Shown here piece by piece: positions 1 to 10,739 of a stretch of DNA of 64,000 nucleotides; positions within the stretch are counted from its first letter, which is position 1; every line of letters begins with the position of its first letter. The translations under genes and the position numbers were made by a program. The notes beneath the pieces are model-generated. The model searched no databases. It was not told the origin of the DNA and saw only the letters and a program-made list of their open reading frames with translations. Origin of the DNA: Beta vulgaris subsp. vulgaris (taxonomy: Eukaryota; Streptophyta; Magnoliopsida; Caryophyllales; Amaranthaceae); contig NC_079206.1 in the NCBI RefSeq assembly GCF_026745355.1, positions 7,090,708 through 7,154,707 of the forward strand, given 5' to 3'.

Positions 1-134
1 TATTTAACAAAATGGTTATAAAAGAATGGAGTTGAACTGAACTGATCTGAACTGAACTGATTGGAGCTGAACTGAACTGAACTGATTGGAGCTGAATTGA
101 ACTGAACTGAAAATAAGATGGGGAGAACAGGCCC
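1..134. mobile_element. Right end of a Tourist/PIF-Harbinger-like MITE, cut by the window edge
   Basis: The end reads (reverse complement) GGGCCTGTTCTCCCC and abuts TAA at 135-137, the usual Harbinger target. Inward lie short tandem repeats of the type CTGAACTGAA and GATTGGAGCTGAA (about 30-115). The other end lies outside the window, so the target duplication cannot be checked. The design (short terminal motif, then a two-word subterminal repeat) matches the better-supported Tourist element at 26588. Confidence 0.5.
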
Positions 135-1040
135 TAAATCACAAATCTTAGCCAAAGTGAAAAGTGTGAATAGTGAAAAAGTGGAATTGTTGCATTTAAT
201 TCGAAACGGAGGAAGTATATGTTTTTTAAATGTTAATTTTAATTTTTTAATCATATACAAAAAGAGAGATTGAAACATAAAGTTATACGCGCCTTTATCT
301 TAAAAAAAAAAAAAGTTTAGGTACGTCTAAGTTTATAAGTTCATTATAAATTCAATTAAATTCCGGTAAGATTTTAACAACTTATGTATGAAAACCATGC
401 TTTCAATCATTAGAAAAAACTCTCACAACTTAGAATCATTTCATAAAATATGATGATTTAAAATGAGAGGATGAAAATTGGATGGGTGTGATATGTTAGG
501 ACAACCACCTTGATTTTAGGGGGCTTTCCTCTTCCTCTCCACTTACTCTCTCCTCATCATTTTGTTGTGTGCTTCTCTCTCTCGTCATGGATCTACTTGG
601 TTCTAGCTCAATTACTAGAAATATACTTCAATCTAGCTGAATTACTAGAAATTACTCTTTTATCGAGCTGAATCTTCATTTCTCTCATCTACATAATTTC
701 GTTCTTTGTTACCAAAACAATTTGGAAATGAGAACTTACACTACAATTGAAGAATACAGGCAGAATTGTTGTTGAACCTTAGAGAAAATTTGTTAACCAG
801 TTTGACAAAGTTCAGCTGAATTATAAGGAATATGAACAAAAATTTCGTTATATAGTCATATGGGGTCTTGCTGTTAGATTCATCTTGATATATATTGTTC
901 AATACAGATTTTTATAATCTTATAGAAACAATTGCAGTTATATATTAATAAGCGTGAAAAATCATATAATACAATTGAAAAAGAACGGAGAAATTGAAGT
1001 AACTCATATGAATTATATAAATACACACGAACCTAAAGTT
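135..1040. other. AT-rich intergenic stretch, no gene seen
   Basis: No coding region can be supported. A pyrimidine-rich patch lies near 520-585. The part at about 850-1000 resembles, in reverse complement, the interior of the elements near 22974-23090 and 26700-26830 (a shared phrase is catatggggtcttg followed by agattc), so it is probably an old MITE remnant. Confidence 0.5.
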
Positions 1041-1299
1041 TAATTCCTCTATTTCTTTTTACTTGCATCCGTTTAACTTTCATCGCTTACCAATGCATAA
1101 CTTCAACCATTAATATCTTTAATTATCAATAATTAGAAATTATGAAAAGTAGGTATTCAGAAAATATACATTGAGACGAATATAACAAGATCTTATATAG
1201 ATATATATATTTATTAATTATAAATTACCAAAAATAAATTAAATATAGTTGATTAATAGCGTAAAAATCAAATCGTTGCAAGTAAAACCGGAGAAATTA
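1041..1299. mobile_element. Stowaway-like MITE (diverged)
   Basis: The ends are imperfect inverted repeats: TAATTCCTCTATTTC...TTTTACTTGCA on the left and, in reverse complement, GTAATTTCTCCGG.TTTTACTTGCA on the right, with TA at each border. The interior (taccaatgcataacttcaaccattaatatctt, and cattgagacgaat further on, in pieces) matches the Stowaway at 22920-23178. The 1300-1597 stretch to its right shows nothing recognisable. Confidence 0.5.
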
Positions 1300-1597
1300 C
1301 ATGTTAGATACAGGAAATGTCTGAGATTTTGTCAAACATACCAGTACCCACAAATCTGTGCATCTGGCCCTGGCCTGGATTCCTTTTTGCTTAGTTGAAC
1401 TCCCACTTGAAGTTACAATAATAATATAACCTAATCAGAAAAGCGATTGTGTCATTTTTGTTCTTTGTTGTGTATGATGACATGGGTCATCAAGGCGCAA
1501 TGAGTGCCAATTTTAGTGAAGAGCGGTCACACCATGCATGTTGTATTGTTAAAAATTGACGATCATTCTACTATATAAAATTCGTCGTAGTAGCATA

Positions 1598-2069
1598 TAG
1601 GGATGGGTACCCGGTTTCAAACCCAGAACCGGTTGGTTTCAGTGGGTCTGGAACTCGAAACTAGTTTTGTGGGGATCGGGTCAGGGACCAAATTTGAGAA
1701 TCCGGTTGTAAGTGGTTTCAATTCTGGGTAATAATATTTTGGAATAGGTACTCACTGGGTACCTGATAAATATAAATACTTGACGAAATCAGGTCTTCGA
1801 CTAAGTATCTAGTGGAATTTTTTACGTATGATGAATAATTTAGTCTTAAAACTTATTAGCTAGTCGATGAAGTTTGGCCGAAATTATATCAAGGGTTACT
1901 AATACGTATATGCTATGGTTCTTATTTTAGTCTTTATTAAGCTTAACAATAAAACAATTTAGCTTTGAATGTCATTTGGTACCGGATACCCAATACTAAA
2001 TTCAGTTCTTACCGATTCTAAGACCAATTCTAGAAAGTCACCTCAAGTCAAAATTGGCATTACATCATA
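1598..2069. mobile_element. hAT-like terminal remnant
   Basis: It begins TAGGGATGGGTACCCGG, like the TAGGGRTG ends of plant hAT elements, followed by reiterated short words (ACCGG, GGGTAC, GGGTCTGG) typical of hAT subterminal regions. Related words recur near 1975-2000 (ggtaccggatacccaa). No matching right terminus or 8-bp duplication is visible. The MULE at 2080 follows directly and may have inserted into or beside it. Confidence 0.35.
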
Positions 2070-2079
2070 CCCATGTAAC
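2070..2079. repeat. Target-site duplication, left copy, of the MULE
   Basis: CCCATGTAAC occurs here and again at 6773-6782, directly outside the two inverted ends of the element at 2080-6772. A 9-11 bp duplication is the rule for Mutator-like elements. Confidence 0.9.
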
Positions 2080-2433
2080 GAGTTAAGGGTATAAAAAGGA
2101 CCCAAACTATCAGATTTTTCACCATTCAGGACCTACAACTATTTTATGCACCCTTTGGGACCTGATGACAAGAATCCGGCAAGTTAACTTAACGTTAACT
2201 GAACTGAGGTTAACTAGACCAAAAAAAAAGCAAAATTAAATTGAAAAAGTAACCGTTGGAATTTTTGGAACTTTAGTTCCTGAAATACAGTTAACACTCC
2301 AAAAAAACAAACCCAAAAAAAAGCAGGGGAATGTTCTTAATGTCCAAAAAATATATTTACAACCCAAAAAATCAGAAAATGCAAAACTCCATTGGTGAGG
2401 CTCTTGAATCTTCAAAACTCCATCTGCAAAGAA

Positions 2434-2736
2434 ATGTATTTCAGTGAGGTGCTTTGTGATTGTGGCAGAGTAGCAAAGAAAAGAGTTTCTAAACTATGAG
2501 AAATCCTTTATGAGGTTTTATATTGTGAAAATTATAGAACAAGAAGGGGTTGTCAATTCTTTGAGTGGATTGACAGTCCTCATCCTCTTGAAATAAGGGA
2601 TGAGATGGTAGGTTTCATTAGAAGCAAGATGGAAGTAGAAGATGAAGTGGAAGATATAAAGAAGAAGCTAAGGAAATGTAGGATTGTTGTGGCAGTGTTA
2701 GTCTTTGTAATTTTCTTTTTGCTACTGAAAATGTAA
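2434..2736 (+). pseudogene. GRF-type zinc-finger small membrane protein (one premature stop)
   Basis: From the ATG at 2434 one reading frame runs 100 codons to TAA at 2734-2736, interrupted once by TGA about 20 codons in. The N-terminal part shows the GRF zinc-finger pattern: CDCGR, a later single Cys (LYCENY), then the diagnostic block RRGCQFFEWID. A charged, probably coiled segment follows (EVEDEVEDIKKKLRK), and the protein ends in a hydrophobic helix of about 17 residues rich in V, L, I and F just before the stop. Small proteins with this GRF, coiled coil and C-terminal membrane anchor layout are common in plants, but their role is unknown to me. Keeping frame through 100 codons with a recognisable domain argues that this was once a real gene. 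Its position inside the MULE, converging on the transposase, suggests either an accessory transposon gene or a captured host gene. Confidence 0.65.
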
Positions 2737-3159
2737 TTTTATGTAATTAAGGGAAAGAAAATGCTTACATTGTATTAGAATAATTGTGTTGCTCCATAGT
2801 ACAATGATCCAATTTCAGCCATATTGGTTGTTTACTTGTGTTGCTTAACCTTGTCTGACTTTCATTGAACTGCAAGATATAAAACATTAGATTCTAGAAT
2901 TTGCAACTGTTAATGAATAAAAATGTAGTTACAGAAATTGCATTACATTTGCTTGGCTTTGAAATCTGTGTGATGATGTATTTGGTGGGGAGTTGCAGTT
3001 GCTTGGGAGGGTGCCTTAGGTGCTGTAGGAACAGGACACCTTCTCTTGTTGTGTCCCTCCTCTCTACAATTGCTGCACCTCATTGATAACCCCCTTCTTG
3101 GACAATCTGTTACCAACTACCTCCCCAACAGATGGCTTTCTCTTACAGTAGGCTGTTAT

Positions 3160-5470
3160 GTAGTTTTTTACAGCAGGTGCAAGTATTGGGTAAAGGATGA
3201 TTGAGGCCACTGTTGTGGTCCATTCAATGGCTCTAATGGAAACAAGTATGCCTTGAGATATGTGTCTTTTGAGAAGTAATGTGACACATAGTGCTCAGGG
3301 GCTTCCTTTGCTTTCCATATTGCAGCTACTGCATGGTTGCAAGGCACTCCACTGAGTTGCCAAGCATTGCAGCTGCATGTTTTGTCAAGCAAACTTACCA
3401 CAACCTAGTTTGTGTTAACCCTCCCTAACCCCATATGAAAAGTGACCATCCCAAAAGGCTAGCCAACCCCTTGCATCCATCTTTGACTTCTCCAGTTTAC
3501 TTTTGATCCTAGGGCAAATCTGAATTTCTTTATTAGCTATGTAATCCCTTTTTTTGTGAAGCCTCTCCATCAACCCTTCTCTAATATCCTCAAGCATTGT
3601 GATTATTGGTTTATGCCTAGATGACAGAATATATGAATTGAAAACCTCATTCATATTGTTGTCAATAATCACAATGAGGAGTGGTTGTGAAGTAAGCTCT
3701 CACCCATTTTTTTGGTTTCTCTTCCTTAAATCAGCTTCTGCCTCCTTGGAAATGTCAGCAAATAGTGACATATTCTTCTCAAACTCAGCTTCAGTTGTGC
3801 TTTTGGCTATTTTCCAAAAGCCTCTTCTGTATTGCACACCCCACCAAATACCTGCCTAAAGTTGCAGTACACATGTCTAGCACAACATCTAGTATCTGCT
3901 CTAGGCCATACAAGAGAAACAGCTTTTAAAAGACCTTTTTGTTGATCAGACATTATAGTGTAGCCTAAACCATCTACTGTTTCAAGATCATCAGCCAATA
4001 GTTGCAAAAACCAGCTCCAACTTTCAGTGTCCTCAACTTCAACACAAGCCCAAGCTATTGGAAACATTTGATTGTTTCATCTCTACCAACTGCACAAGAA
4101 GCTGCCCACCAAAAGGTCCTTTTAAGAAGCAGCCATCAATACCAAAGAAGGGCCTACATCCAGCCAGAAATCCTTCTTAATGGCATCAAAGCAAATGTAC
4201 AATCTCTCAAAACACCACTATTCATCTTAAACTTAATAGTGTTTCTAGGGTTGGACCTCTTAATCTCTGCAGCATATCTGTAGAGTAAGCCATATTGTTC
4301 CTTGTACTCACCAAGTATTAGGGCTTGGGCCTTCCTCCTTGCCTTCAATGCAAGCCATAATGATGCCTTCACTCCTTTTTCAGCCCATAGTGTGTCAACT
4401 ATTTCTTGGCACTTCATATAAGGGTTGATCTTGAACTTCTGTTGATATAGTTTAGCAATCCATGAAGCCTAATTTCTTTAAAACTGCTAACCTACCACAG
4501 TTATGTTGAGGGACCAATGTCTTCACAACTAACTGAGCCTTCCCTTTAACAACAGATGCATAAACATAGAAGGACACTTATCTGCTTTGCATCTCACTCC
4601 AATTTTCTTTGCATCATTCTTTGGATAATAAGTGTCCCTCCCAATGTTCATGCAGTAGTTAGTAATTGCACCCCTGAACTCAATTGCATCTTCAAATTCT
4701 TGTCCTAAGTAGAATGGACACTCTTGCTCAACAGATATCTTCAGAGAGGACAGTTGCTTTCCTCTTGTTAATCTTCCTATCATGACCTGGTTGTGGCAAA
4801 AGGTAACCACAATCACCTTCACCATCTGAGTTATGGGGGCTGTCAAAGTCAGAACTCTCACCCTCATAATCTGAGTCTCCTTATGAACACATTTCCTAGC
4901 TGCTAACCTACTCAGTGAATCAATCTCTTCTTCATAGGATTTTTCTCTCCTTTTGTCTTCTTGCAATTGTTCTCTTGCTTCTCTAACTTCATCATCTTCA
5001 TTATCAGAACCCTCTTCATCATAGTCAATGTCATCACTAGCCACTACTATAATGTGACAGAGGCTCAAAACCATATTGCCAACAATTACATCCTTACAAG
5101 TATTGCTAACAGTTTTGAGTTAAACATTCTACTTCACCCTCATCATGTCTGTGAATATATCAAGCATCTTGAACTCATATAACAAGCTTATAAACATCCC
5201 AAATGTGGTGCCATCATAACCTAGGAACCTAATGCCTTTATGGAGTTCTTTTAATGGATCACAATAGTGCAGCTTCACAATGTTTTATACCCTAATGAGT
5301 TAATCAAACCCTTAAGGTAACTTGGATCAAAATCAGTAGGAGATCATTAATCAACTTTACATTACCCCCATATAACAGAAGCTTGGCTTTTCAACCCACT
5401 TTCCACCATGGTGGATGACAAACACATTGGTATATCCATATTTCTGTAATGGGTATTTAAAAATGAAATC
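3160..5470 (-). pseudogene. MURA-like MULE transposase remnant, multiple frameshifts
   Basis: Reading right to left, pieces of a plant MuDR-type transposase appear in order but in changing frames. First comes a PB1-like N-terminal region (FVIHHGGKWVEKPSF near 5410, LKGLINSLGYKTL near 5310). Then an acidic stretch (DDIDYDEEGSDNEDDE, about 5000-5035), the DNA-binding plant MuDR region (KTLVPQHNCGR near 4500; SWIAKLYQQKF near 4450), and the MULE catalytic domain with FGIDGCFLKG (about 4120-4150, first Asp) and IMSDQQKGL (about 3930, second Asp). Last comes a C-terminal SWIM zinc finger (CSCNAWQLSGVPCNHAVAA, about 3320-3395). Frame breaks lie near 5385, 4475, 4070-4085, 3805 and 3680-3700, so no functional transposase can be made from this copy. 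Some junctions, such as the TTACAG acceptor near 5440 (- strand), could be introns, but most look like single-base indels. The family call is firm from domain order; the exact ends are not. Confidence 0.8.
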
Positions 5471-5819
5471 AATACACATTGAAAAACATGTTATAACTTA
5501 ATATAAAACACACATCAGATTTCCAATAACTCATTCCATTCAAAAAGAAGTCAGATTACATATCAATTCACTTACTCTTGGAAATGGATTCTTACAATTA
5601 CAAAAGGATTCCATTTCCATCATTAAGTGCAAATCAACAAGAAATCAACATTACATACACTAAATCAGGGCTATCTTCACCAAAAAACAACAAGAAGCCT
5701 ATACTACCAACCCAAACCCTGCTACAACAACCAAATTACCCAAAAAAAAACCTATATGTACTACTTGCAAGCAGGGGACTTGAACCAATCACTCATAATC
5801 TTCATCATAAAAAATCAGC

Positions 5820-6075
5820 ATCATAATCAGCCAACCAATCATACAAATAAGCAGAATTGTTGTGAATAATGTCCCAACATATCCAATTGCGAAAATGATT
5901 AGCCCAAATTGCAGCCCTTTCAGGGATCCACCACTTCCAATTCCACATTCCCTCCAATCCTACATACAAGTGAACTACCCCCTTGTCAGTCTGTTGCTTG
6001 GGAACACATGCATAGTCATTATCTCACTCATGAACAACACTGGGTGGGGAGCTTCAGTTTCTTCAGCCATTTTTT
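5820..6075 (-). other. Possible hydrophobic reading frame in the MULE, upstream of the transposase
   Basis: Near the right end of the MULE, on the same strand as the transposase, one frame starts MAEETEAPHPVLFMSE, is broken by two stops, and then reads a long hydrophobic stretch (about 35 residues rich in I, L, F and M) ending DEDYE and a stop. Another frame over the same bases is also open for about 65 codons. No family is recognisable and the choice of frame is uncertain. It may be transposase 5' leader rather than coding. Confidence 0.2.
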
Positions 6076-6772
6076 CCTTTAAAAAATAACATCTAAAGTT
6101 AAATAATGACTACATAAAATAAACCTAATACCCTCTGTTGTAGTTATTCATTTCATAACAAAAATCAAACAAACCCTAAGTGTTCATCATAATTTATAGC
6201 AGATACACATACAAAACAAAATAAACCACCACACAAAGTATAATCCGAACAAAAACAAAAACATGAACAAAAAAAATTCAGAATTTTGAATTTCCAAATT
6301 ACAACATCCAAAACCCATCCAACTGACCCAACAAAAACACTGAATTTCGCTTAAAAAGACAAAAAATAGAGAGTTTAGATGATTACCACAAAGACATAAG
6401 CAATTTTAAGCCGAATTTTTTGGAGATGAAGCTTCTTCTTCTAAGCCCTTCTTTTCGCCTTTGAGAGAAATGAAAGAGAGTTCTGGAACAGGGGAGTGTA
6501 GTGGAAGATGGAATGGCGCCAAGTACAGGTAATCCCCTTTTCTTTAGCCTTTTTTTGTCTCTCAACTGACATAATTTTTTTTTGGGAAAAACAACAAATG
6601 ATAGCTTTTGGAGTTTTCATAGTTATTTAATTGTCAACTGGGCCCACAAGTTAACCAAGGTTAACAATTATGCTCAGACTCCCGTTTTGGGTCCCAAACG
6701 GTGTAAAAAAAAAGGACAGGTCCCAAACGATGAAAAATCTGATAGTTTGGGTCCTTTTTGTACCCTTAACTC

Positions 6773-6782
6773 CCCATGTAAC
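6773..6782. repeat. Target-site duplication, right copy, of the MULE
   Basis: CCCATGTAAC, identical to 2070-2079. Confidence 0.9.
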
Positions 6783-6971
6783 TATTATGGTACATATCTT
6801 GGCCCATAACACAAAATATATAGTGTTAATATTCTCAGAAAGTGTTTGTGTTGAGATATATAGTGTTTGTAGAAGTAGCAATTTAAGTAGACCAATGTGT
6901 ACCAAAATACAAACACTATATTGACATCATTAATCTATTTTTATGTTTTCTTGAGTTCTTTTATATCTTGA

Positions 6972-7521
6972 CTAGTTTTCAATGCACGTAATGCGTACAA
7001 TAACATTTTTTTGCCGACCTTTTCTATATCTAAAACAACCAACTTTATATGCGTGAGATACAGGCAGCGAAATTTTTTTAAAATAGTGTAAGTTGGCAAT
7101 TGTTTTTCAATATGATAAACAAAGTATGCACTTACAATTGATATATAATTTTCACAATGGACATAAAAACACCGCGCAATTTAATTTGTTAAGTTTGAAT
7201 TTTATATTATTTTACTTATTTCTTTTACGATTTGATTAACTTTTTATTTCTTCATTTTAATTGCTAATTCAAGTTTATAACAAATACGTTAATCAATTTA
7301 TGTTTGTAAGATATCTTCTTTATATATTTGTGGGCTAATTTCTTTTAGTTTTGACTTTTTGAATTGGTTTATAGAAAAAATTTAAGAATAGTTTTATTTT
7401 TGTTAAGTTACCGATTTGTGTTATAAATATTAAGATATTTTAAGTTTTAAAAATCATAAGGGCTTTTGAGTAATTTAATAGGGGGACACCATAGTCCCCT
7501 CCTTCTCTTATATAATAGACA
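6972..7521 (-). mobile_element. Non-autonomous Helitron, family H1, copy 1
   Basis: On the - strand the 5' end reads TGTCTATTATATAAGAGAAGG followed shortly by GGTGTCC, matching the 5' ends of the copies at 30114 and 34912 (TCTCTATTATATAAGG...GGTGTCC), with one change in the second base. The 3' end is an imperfect hairpin (GTACGCATTACGTGC) about 8 bases before the terminal CTAG. The host bases are A before and T after, the usual Helitron insertion site. It is about 550 bp, with no Rep/helicase coding. Confidence 0.75.
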
Positions 7522-9017
7522 TTATGACCTTTTTAATGTTTGTATTAAATATGGAAAGTTTTTCCCCTCAAAAAAAAATATGGAAAGTTTTTATAATGCT
7601 TTATATTACACTATAAAGTTAGAAAAAAATAGTTAGAAAGTCAGCCTTAGGTTATAGGGTGGTGAAAGTACCTAAAACTAATTAACATCATGTCCCAATA
7701 GGTGAATTAAGATTAGTAATTTTAAAGGCTAGGTAACAAATTATATGCTTAACTCAATTTTGACGTTGGATTATCAAGTGTCATGTTTGATAATTATTGG
7801 TTGTTAATTAATTAGATGGATAAAAGAAGGTAATTTGTTTGCATATATGTAGGGACAATAACTTTTAAAGATGATAGTATTTCAAATCTTTTCTTTAGAT
7901 TTAATTTGATAATCATTTATAAAATCATTAATCGTCACAATCCGCCGATTTCCTCTTGCTTTTTCTCTCGGCCATCTATCTTGTAAACCCTAATTTTTCT
8001 TCCTCGATTTAAGGGTTGTCGGACATCTTTATTTGGGACGTTAAGCCCAAATCTTATTTCTTCTATTATTAGTTTAGAATCTAATGTTGACAATTAATCT
8101 TTTGTCATGTGCTATAGGAAATCTTTTCTCTTAAAAATTGGTTAGTTGATTAGGATCAATAGAATTTTACAACAAATGTAAGTTCTTCCTCGCTCTATAA
8201 ACAGACGAACCAAATAGAATAAACCTCAAATATACAACAAATTTCACGATAGAAGAAATGCATAAGTATCATACTCATCTATAACAATCAAAATTTTATT
8301 GTGTTAAAGTCAGTTATTTTCGATATATATTTTTTAGAAATTTATTTCTATCATACATTCATGTATAATTCAAATTTATAATTTAGTTTTGATTTTAACA
8401 TTAAATTAAGTCGAAAAGCCAAATTAGGAAAAATAAACATGCCTTTATTTGTTACCAAAAAAGGAAAGTAGAAGTATAAGATAAGAATATAAGATGGAAA
8501 GAGAAGTGGTAGGTAGGGTTAACACAGCAAAAACTTAGGTTTTCCAAAAAGTGGAAAAAAATATGATAATGTTCATGATTACTTAAGAGAAATATATATC
8601 CTCCATATCTTATGATTGCTTAAGAGAAATATATATCCCCAAATAAATTTCACAACAGAAAGAGCACGCGTGGAACCCTTTTGCTATATCTTAATGTCTC
8701 TTGTCTCTTCTAAGCATGACCATGATCAGTGGCAACTCGCAAGTTACTTGGTTTATTGCTGTTATGCAAATTTGCAAACACACCTTTGTTATAAAGACAT
8801 GGATTATCATCCCTATCTTTTTCTCAAGTTGCAAACAACAAATATGAATTGTATGCAACTCGACACAGTATGCTACTATGCTCTGTGTGCATGAGGTTTC
8901 CAATCCAAAAGACGCATATAGGAAAAAGTCTCGCGTATAGGTAAAATGTTGACGGTTCCGGTCTATCCAAGATGTTTTGTACCTCGTATTATATGAAGTA
9001 TGAACTAGTGACTGATT
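7522..9017. other. AT-rich intergenic stretch, no gene seen
   Basis: No conserved coding frame. A small tandem duplication of about 36 bp lies at 8577-8640 (unit core cttaagagaaatatatatcc, twice). Long frames over 8616-9164 on both strands show no recognisable domain, and one overlaps the SINE at 9034. Confidence 0.5.
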
Positions 9018-9033
9018 AGAGTATTGTGTTAGG
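9018..9033. repeat. 16-bp target-site duplication of the SINE, left copy
   Basis: AGAGTATTGTGTTAGG, repeated perfectly at 9181-9196. A long perfect duplication of this kind marks target-primed reverse transcription. Confidence 0.92.
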
Positions 9034-9180
9034 GAGCGAGGAAGAGGTGGTAGTTCAGTGGAGTACCAGACCACCTCGAATTTTAGGGCATTGTCCAGAG
9101 TTCGAATCCTCATCCCAATAATATGTTGGACATTTAATTCTGGGCTATTTAGCGTTGTACTCAACCTCTGAACTGGCCTG
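9034..9180 (+). mobile_element. SINE (tRNA-derived), short form of 147 bp, no A-tail
   Basis: The element lies between perfect 16-bp repeats. Its head carries polymerase III internal-promoter boxes: an A-box-like GGTGGTAGTTCAGTGGAGT and the B box AGTTCGAATCCTC about 45 bases on. The head is the same family as the SINE at 30943-31185 (shared GGTAGTTCAGTGGAGTA-like and GTTCGAATCCTCAT segments). Unusually, the right end (GAACTGGCCTG) has no poly(A) or simple-repeat tail before the duplication. Confidence 0.85.
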
Positions 9181-9358
9181 AGAGTATTGTGTTAGGTAAT
9201 TGGTGGAATCCAAATTTTGCATCGAATTAAAATGTTTAACAGATACTAAATAATCCCACATATAAATTTATTAATATTAGAAACTAATTCCAGCAAGTTG
9301 TATGTCTATTCTTTTTGTAGTCTTACTCAATCTCCTTGACGTTGATCTCCCTTGAGGT

Positions 9359-9363
9359 GACTT
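9359..9363. repeat. Solo-LTR target duplication GACTT, left copy
   Basis: GACTT occurs here and again at 10735-10739, immediately outside TGATA...TATCA. Confidence 0.85.
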
Positions 9364-10734
9364 TGATAAGTCATTTTTATATATAGTTTTTAGGTGCGTT
9401 TAGGTTGCATTTCAGAGCATTTAGTTTCATATGTAGGCTCATTATTGCATCATCTTAAGTTATGTTATTCTACTAGCTCCTATTCGGTATGTTTTCTTGT
9501 TTTTGATGAATTTCAGGTAATGAGAACGTATTTGGAGTATGATTAGCTAAACTCGTGGATTATGAGCACTTGGAAAGAAGTTACAATGAATGAGGATCGT
9601 ACGGATATGTCATAGTACGAGTTTGAGAAAAGACGAAGCGGAAAATCATTAGAAGAAATGTGAAAAAGAAGTCATGTCTACTCTTATGATCATAACTTTT
9701 GATGTGCTTCTTTAATGAATAATTCAGCATAATTTGGAAACTAGACTTGAAGAGCTTTCCAACGATAGGTGGCACGCCCCGAGGAGACTTCTAGTCAAGG
9801 AGTTATGCCTTTCGGAAGATTGCACTGTTTCTGCTGGAATCTGCACGCGTACGCGCGGATCACTAATCCGCCTATTAATAATTTATTTAAGACTTTCCTT
9901 GTCTTGTAAATTACTTTCCTAGTCATATTAGGTTATTGAATATTATTTAGATAGGTTTTCATTCTTTCTCTCTCCTCCTCTCCTATCACTTTATTTTTGA
10001 GTTTTAGGTTTTAGTTTTCTCTCATCTCTTTTCCTCTCTAGTTTTTTAGTTGTAAACCCTAGTTTTATTTTCTTCATTAATTCATGATTTCTATTAGTTT
10101 CTTTCATTGATTTCTTTATTATGTTTTCTTTATAGTTTTAGATTCTCATCTTTTATTTCATGTTAGAGTAGTTTTTATTTCTAGGGTTTGGGAATCCATG
10201 TTTATATGATATGATTATTGATTGATATTATTCATGGTTTGATTAGTTATTGATTTCTCTAATTGATTAGTGTTTTTATTGTTAATCTTGCAATCTGATC
10301 AATTGTCTGATTAAATATTGCTAATATCGAGTCATAGATCGAGAGATAGTACTCTTTAGAGCTTACCTACAATTAGCAAATCTGATTATGTTGAGCGACC
10401 ATACTAGCATATGTTGATTTGAGAGCGTTAATGTATGACCAAGGATTAACCTGTGCTCTAGATATATGATTAATTGAACTGTGATGATATTTTGATAGTT
10501 TGTAAGTATAAATATGGTGAACCATTACCCTAGATCCTTTTTAGTTTGATTTTCGTAGTTTAATTAGTTTAGAACTTTATTCAATATTGTGATCTTGTTT
10601 AGTTTCTCTATACCTTATAAACTAGATAAAACGACCGTCTCTCTGTAGATTCGATCCTACATTCCTACTTACCCTACTACATTGTTAGAAGGTTTTGCAG
10701 GAATTATTTTTGACGGGTGTACGACAGCCTATCA
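9364..10734 (+). mobile_element. Solo LTR, 1371 bp (Ty3/gypsy-type or LARD)
   Basis: It begins TGATAAGTCATTTTTA and ends CAGCCTATCA, with the 5-bp terminal inversion TGATA/TATCA and the 5-bp duplication GACTT on both sides. No internal domain, primer-binding site or second LTR is present, so it is best read as a solo LTR left by recombination between two LTRs. The text (ctttccaacgataggtggca, cacgcgtacgcgcgg, and gtagattcgatcc near the 3' end) has the feel of long gypsy/LARD LTRs, and that lineage guess is inference. Orientation is taken from those phrases. Confidence 0.85.
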
Positions 10735-10739
10735 GACTT

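Larger units (their letters stand above)
2080..6772. mobile_element. Mutator-like transposon (MULE), 4.7 kb, two genes, coding-dead
   Basis: The terminal inverted repeats start GAGTTAAGGGTAtAAAAAGG on the left and are mirrored on the right (end at 6772). They stay similar for about 50 bp (gacccaaactatcagattttt is shared), then more loosely (gttaacttaacgttaac region against the ttaaccaaggttaac region). They are flanked by the perfect 10-bp duplication CCCATGTAAC. Inside are a MURA-type transposase remnant on the - strand, starting near the right end, and a short GRF zinc-finger frame on the + strand, starting near the left end, so the two genes converge as mudrA and mudrB do in maize MuDR. The clear duplication suggests a moderately young insertion, but both frames are broken, so movement would need help in trans. 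Confidence 0.9.

Noticed and set aside
9034..9110. Possible tRNA gene (A and B box)
   Set aside because: It does not fold into a tRNA and lies inside a duplicated-flank SINE; the same holds for 31100-31185 and 43776-43850.
8691..9164. 157-codon frame on the - strand
   Set aside because: It covers most of the SINE and has no domain; the SINE boundaries are firm.
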